From JAPUDQ01 sp049291395 (GTDB taxonomy: Bacteria; Patescibacteriota; Saccharimonadia; Saccharimonadales; Saccharimonadaceae): DNA of 5,924 bases. Below are positions 5,450 to 5,924 of this stretch, piece after piece. Where the stretch lies: the NCBI GenBank assembly GCA_049291395.1, contig JBATPJ010000034.1, positions 1 to 5,924 on the forward strand, given 5' to 3'. A model generated the notes under the pieces. That model did not search any database. It saw nothing but the letters and a program-made list of their open reading frames with translations, and had not been told where the DNA came from. A program made the translations under genes and the position numbers. Position 1 is the stretch's first letter; every line of letters starts with the position of its first letter.

Positions 5450-5924
5450 ATGAATGACACCAGGCAAAACGACCGATTCCGCGAGCAAGAAGAACAAAGT
5501 ACTAGAGAGCGCGCCGGCATCCTTCACCTTGGCTATCTAGACACGAGAGGCATGGCGGAGTCGGCAGTACTGGTCAACGGCGCACTCAGTATCGCCCAGA
5601 TGCACCAGCAAAAGATCGTGCCACTGCGTGAGGGTAATGAGCAACAATCCGCTGTCTTTGGTATTACCTCAAGCACACCACAATCAGTCATCAAAGCGAT
5701 TGAAAATGATTTCTCTGGCAAATCAACTGTCGCAGAATTCGTCATGATCAGCCTCAGTGGCTACCGTGAGTATATGGTGCGTTATGATCCTCCGAAACAA
5801 ATCCATTATGACGACGTCACGATCGCTGAAGAGGGCGACAGCACGACGGTCGATGAGGTATCGCGCACGCTTGAAGGTGTCCGGACGGATGACATGCTGA
5901 ATTACCTCATCGAGCAGGCTGATG
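5450..5924 (+). CDS. Probable GspE/PilB-type pilus assembly ATPase, N-terminal part (cut by window end)
   Basis: The first 158 codons of a gene that continues past the window. The protein starts with a charged, Glu/Arg/Gln-rich stretch (1-21), then a small alpha/beta domain with FGITSSTPQ (70-78), a hydrophobic strand FVMISLSGY (97-105) and RYDPPK (111-116), an acidic linker (about 119-140), and DDMLNYLIEQAD (147-158). This order resembles the N-terminal domain of GspE/PulE/PilB secretion ATPases, and the last segment looks like the helix just before their ASDIH motif. The family assignment is from recall. Walker A, Walker B and the tetracysteine region would lie beyond the edge, so ATPase activity cannot be checked here. 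Such ATPases power type IV pilus extension, which Saccharibacteria use to contact host bacteria. The ATG follows a TATACT at leaderless distance; a second overlapping ATG at 5454 is out of frame. Confidence 0.7.
   Translation, partial: MNDTRQNDRFREQEEQSTRERAGILHLGYLDTRGMAESAVLVNGALSIAQMHQQKIVPLREGNEQQSAVFGITSSTPQSVIKAIENDFSGKSTVAEFVMISLSGYREYMVRYDPPKQIHYDDVTIAEEGDSTTVDEVSRTLEGVRTDDMLNYLIEQAD

Overview
The window looks like a chromosomal stretch of a Candidate Phyla Radiation (Patescibacteria) bacterium, most likely a Saccharibacteria (TM7) member. The reasons are a GC content near 50% by eye, the standard code (the three complete genes end in TAA, TAG and TAA, with no TGA read as sense), very compact spacing, and a GspE/PilB-type N-terminus of the kind I recall from Saccharibacteria type IV pilus loci. 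The lineage call rests on recall of families, not on a search.

Layout, left to right. (1) Bases 1-179 are a short intergenic region with two inverted arms of 11 bp. They may control a leftward gene whose first 17 codons run off the left edge; the alternative is a terminator of an unseen rightward gene. (2) 180-3818 (+) is dnaE, the replicative DNA polymerase III alpha subunit, with an apparently intact PHP metal centre, palm catalytic aspartates and a QADLF clamp-binding motif. (3) 3836-4852 (-) is a membrane-anchored extracytoplasmic CAP/SCP-domain protein with a Pro/Thr/Ser-rich linker and two more hydrophobic helices at its C-terminus. It converges on dnaE with only 17 bp between stop codons. 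(4) 4870-5358 (-) is a small SpoU/TrmH-family RNA 2'-O-methyltransferase, 17 bp upstream of the CAP gene and probably co-transcribed with it. (5) 5450-5924 (+, cut by the window end) is the N-terminus of a probable GspE/PilB-type pilus assembly ATPase, divergent from the methyltransferase across 91 bp.

The most striking pattern is regulatory. The exact hexamer TATACT lies 8, 8 and 7 nt upstream of the ATG of dnaE, the pilus ATPase and the methyltransferase, with no Shine-Dalgarno sequence in between. A -10 element at that distance places the transcript start at or within a few bases of the start codon, so these mRNAs are predicted to be leaderless. A fourth TATACT faces left in the first intergenic region, where a Shine-Dalgarno-like AAAGGTG does precede an ATG. 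It therefore seems that leaderless and SD-led starts may coexist here.

Functionally the genes are unrelated housekeeping (replication, RNA modification) and cell-surface functions (CAP protein, pilus ATPase). I see no mobile element, CRISPR array, tRNA or rRNA, and no gene-free stretch over 300 bases. I do not see a clearly new multi-gene system; the leaderless promoter pattern, the left-edge inverted repeat and the CAP protein architecture are the things most worth following up.
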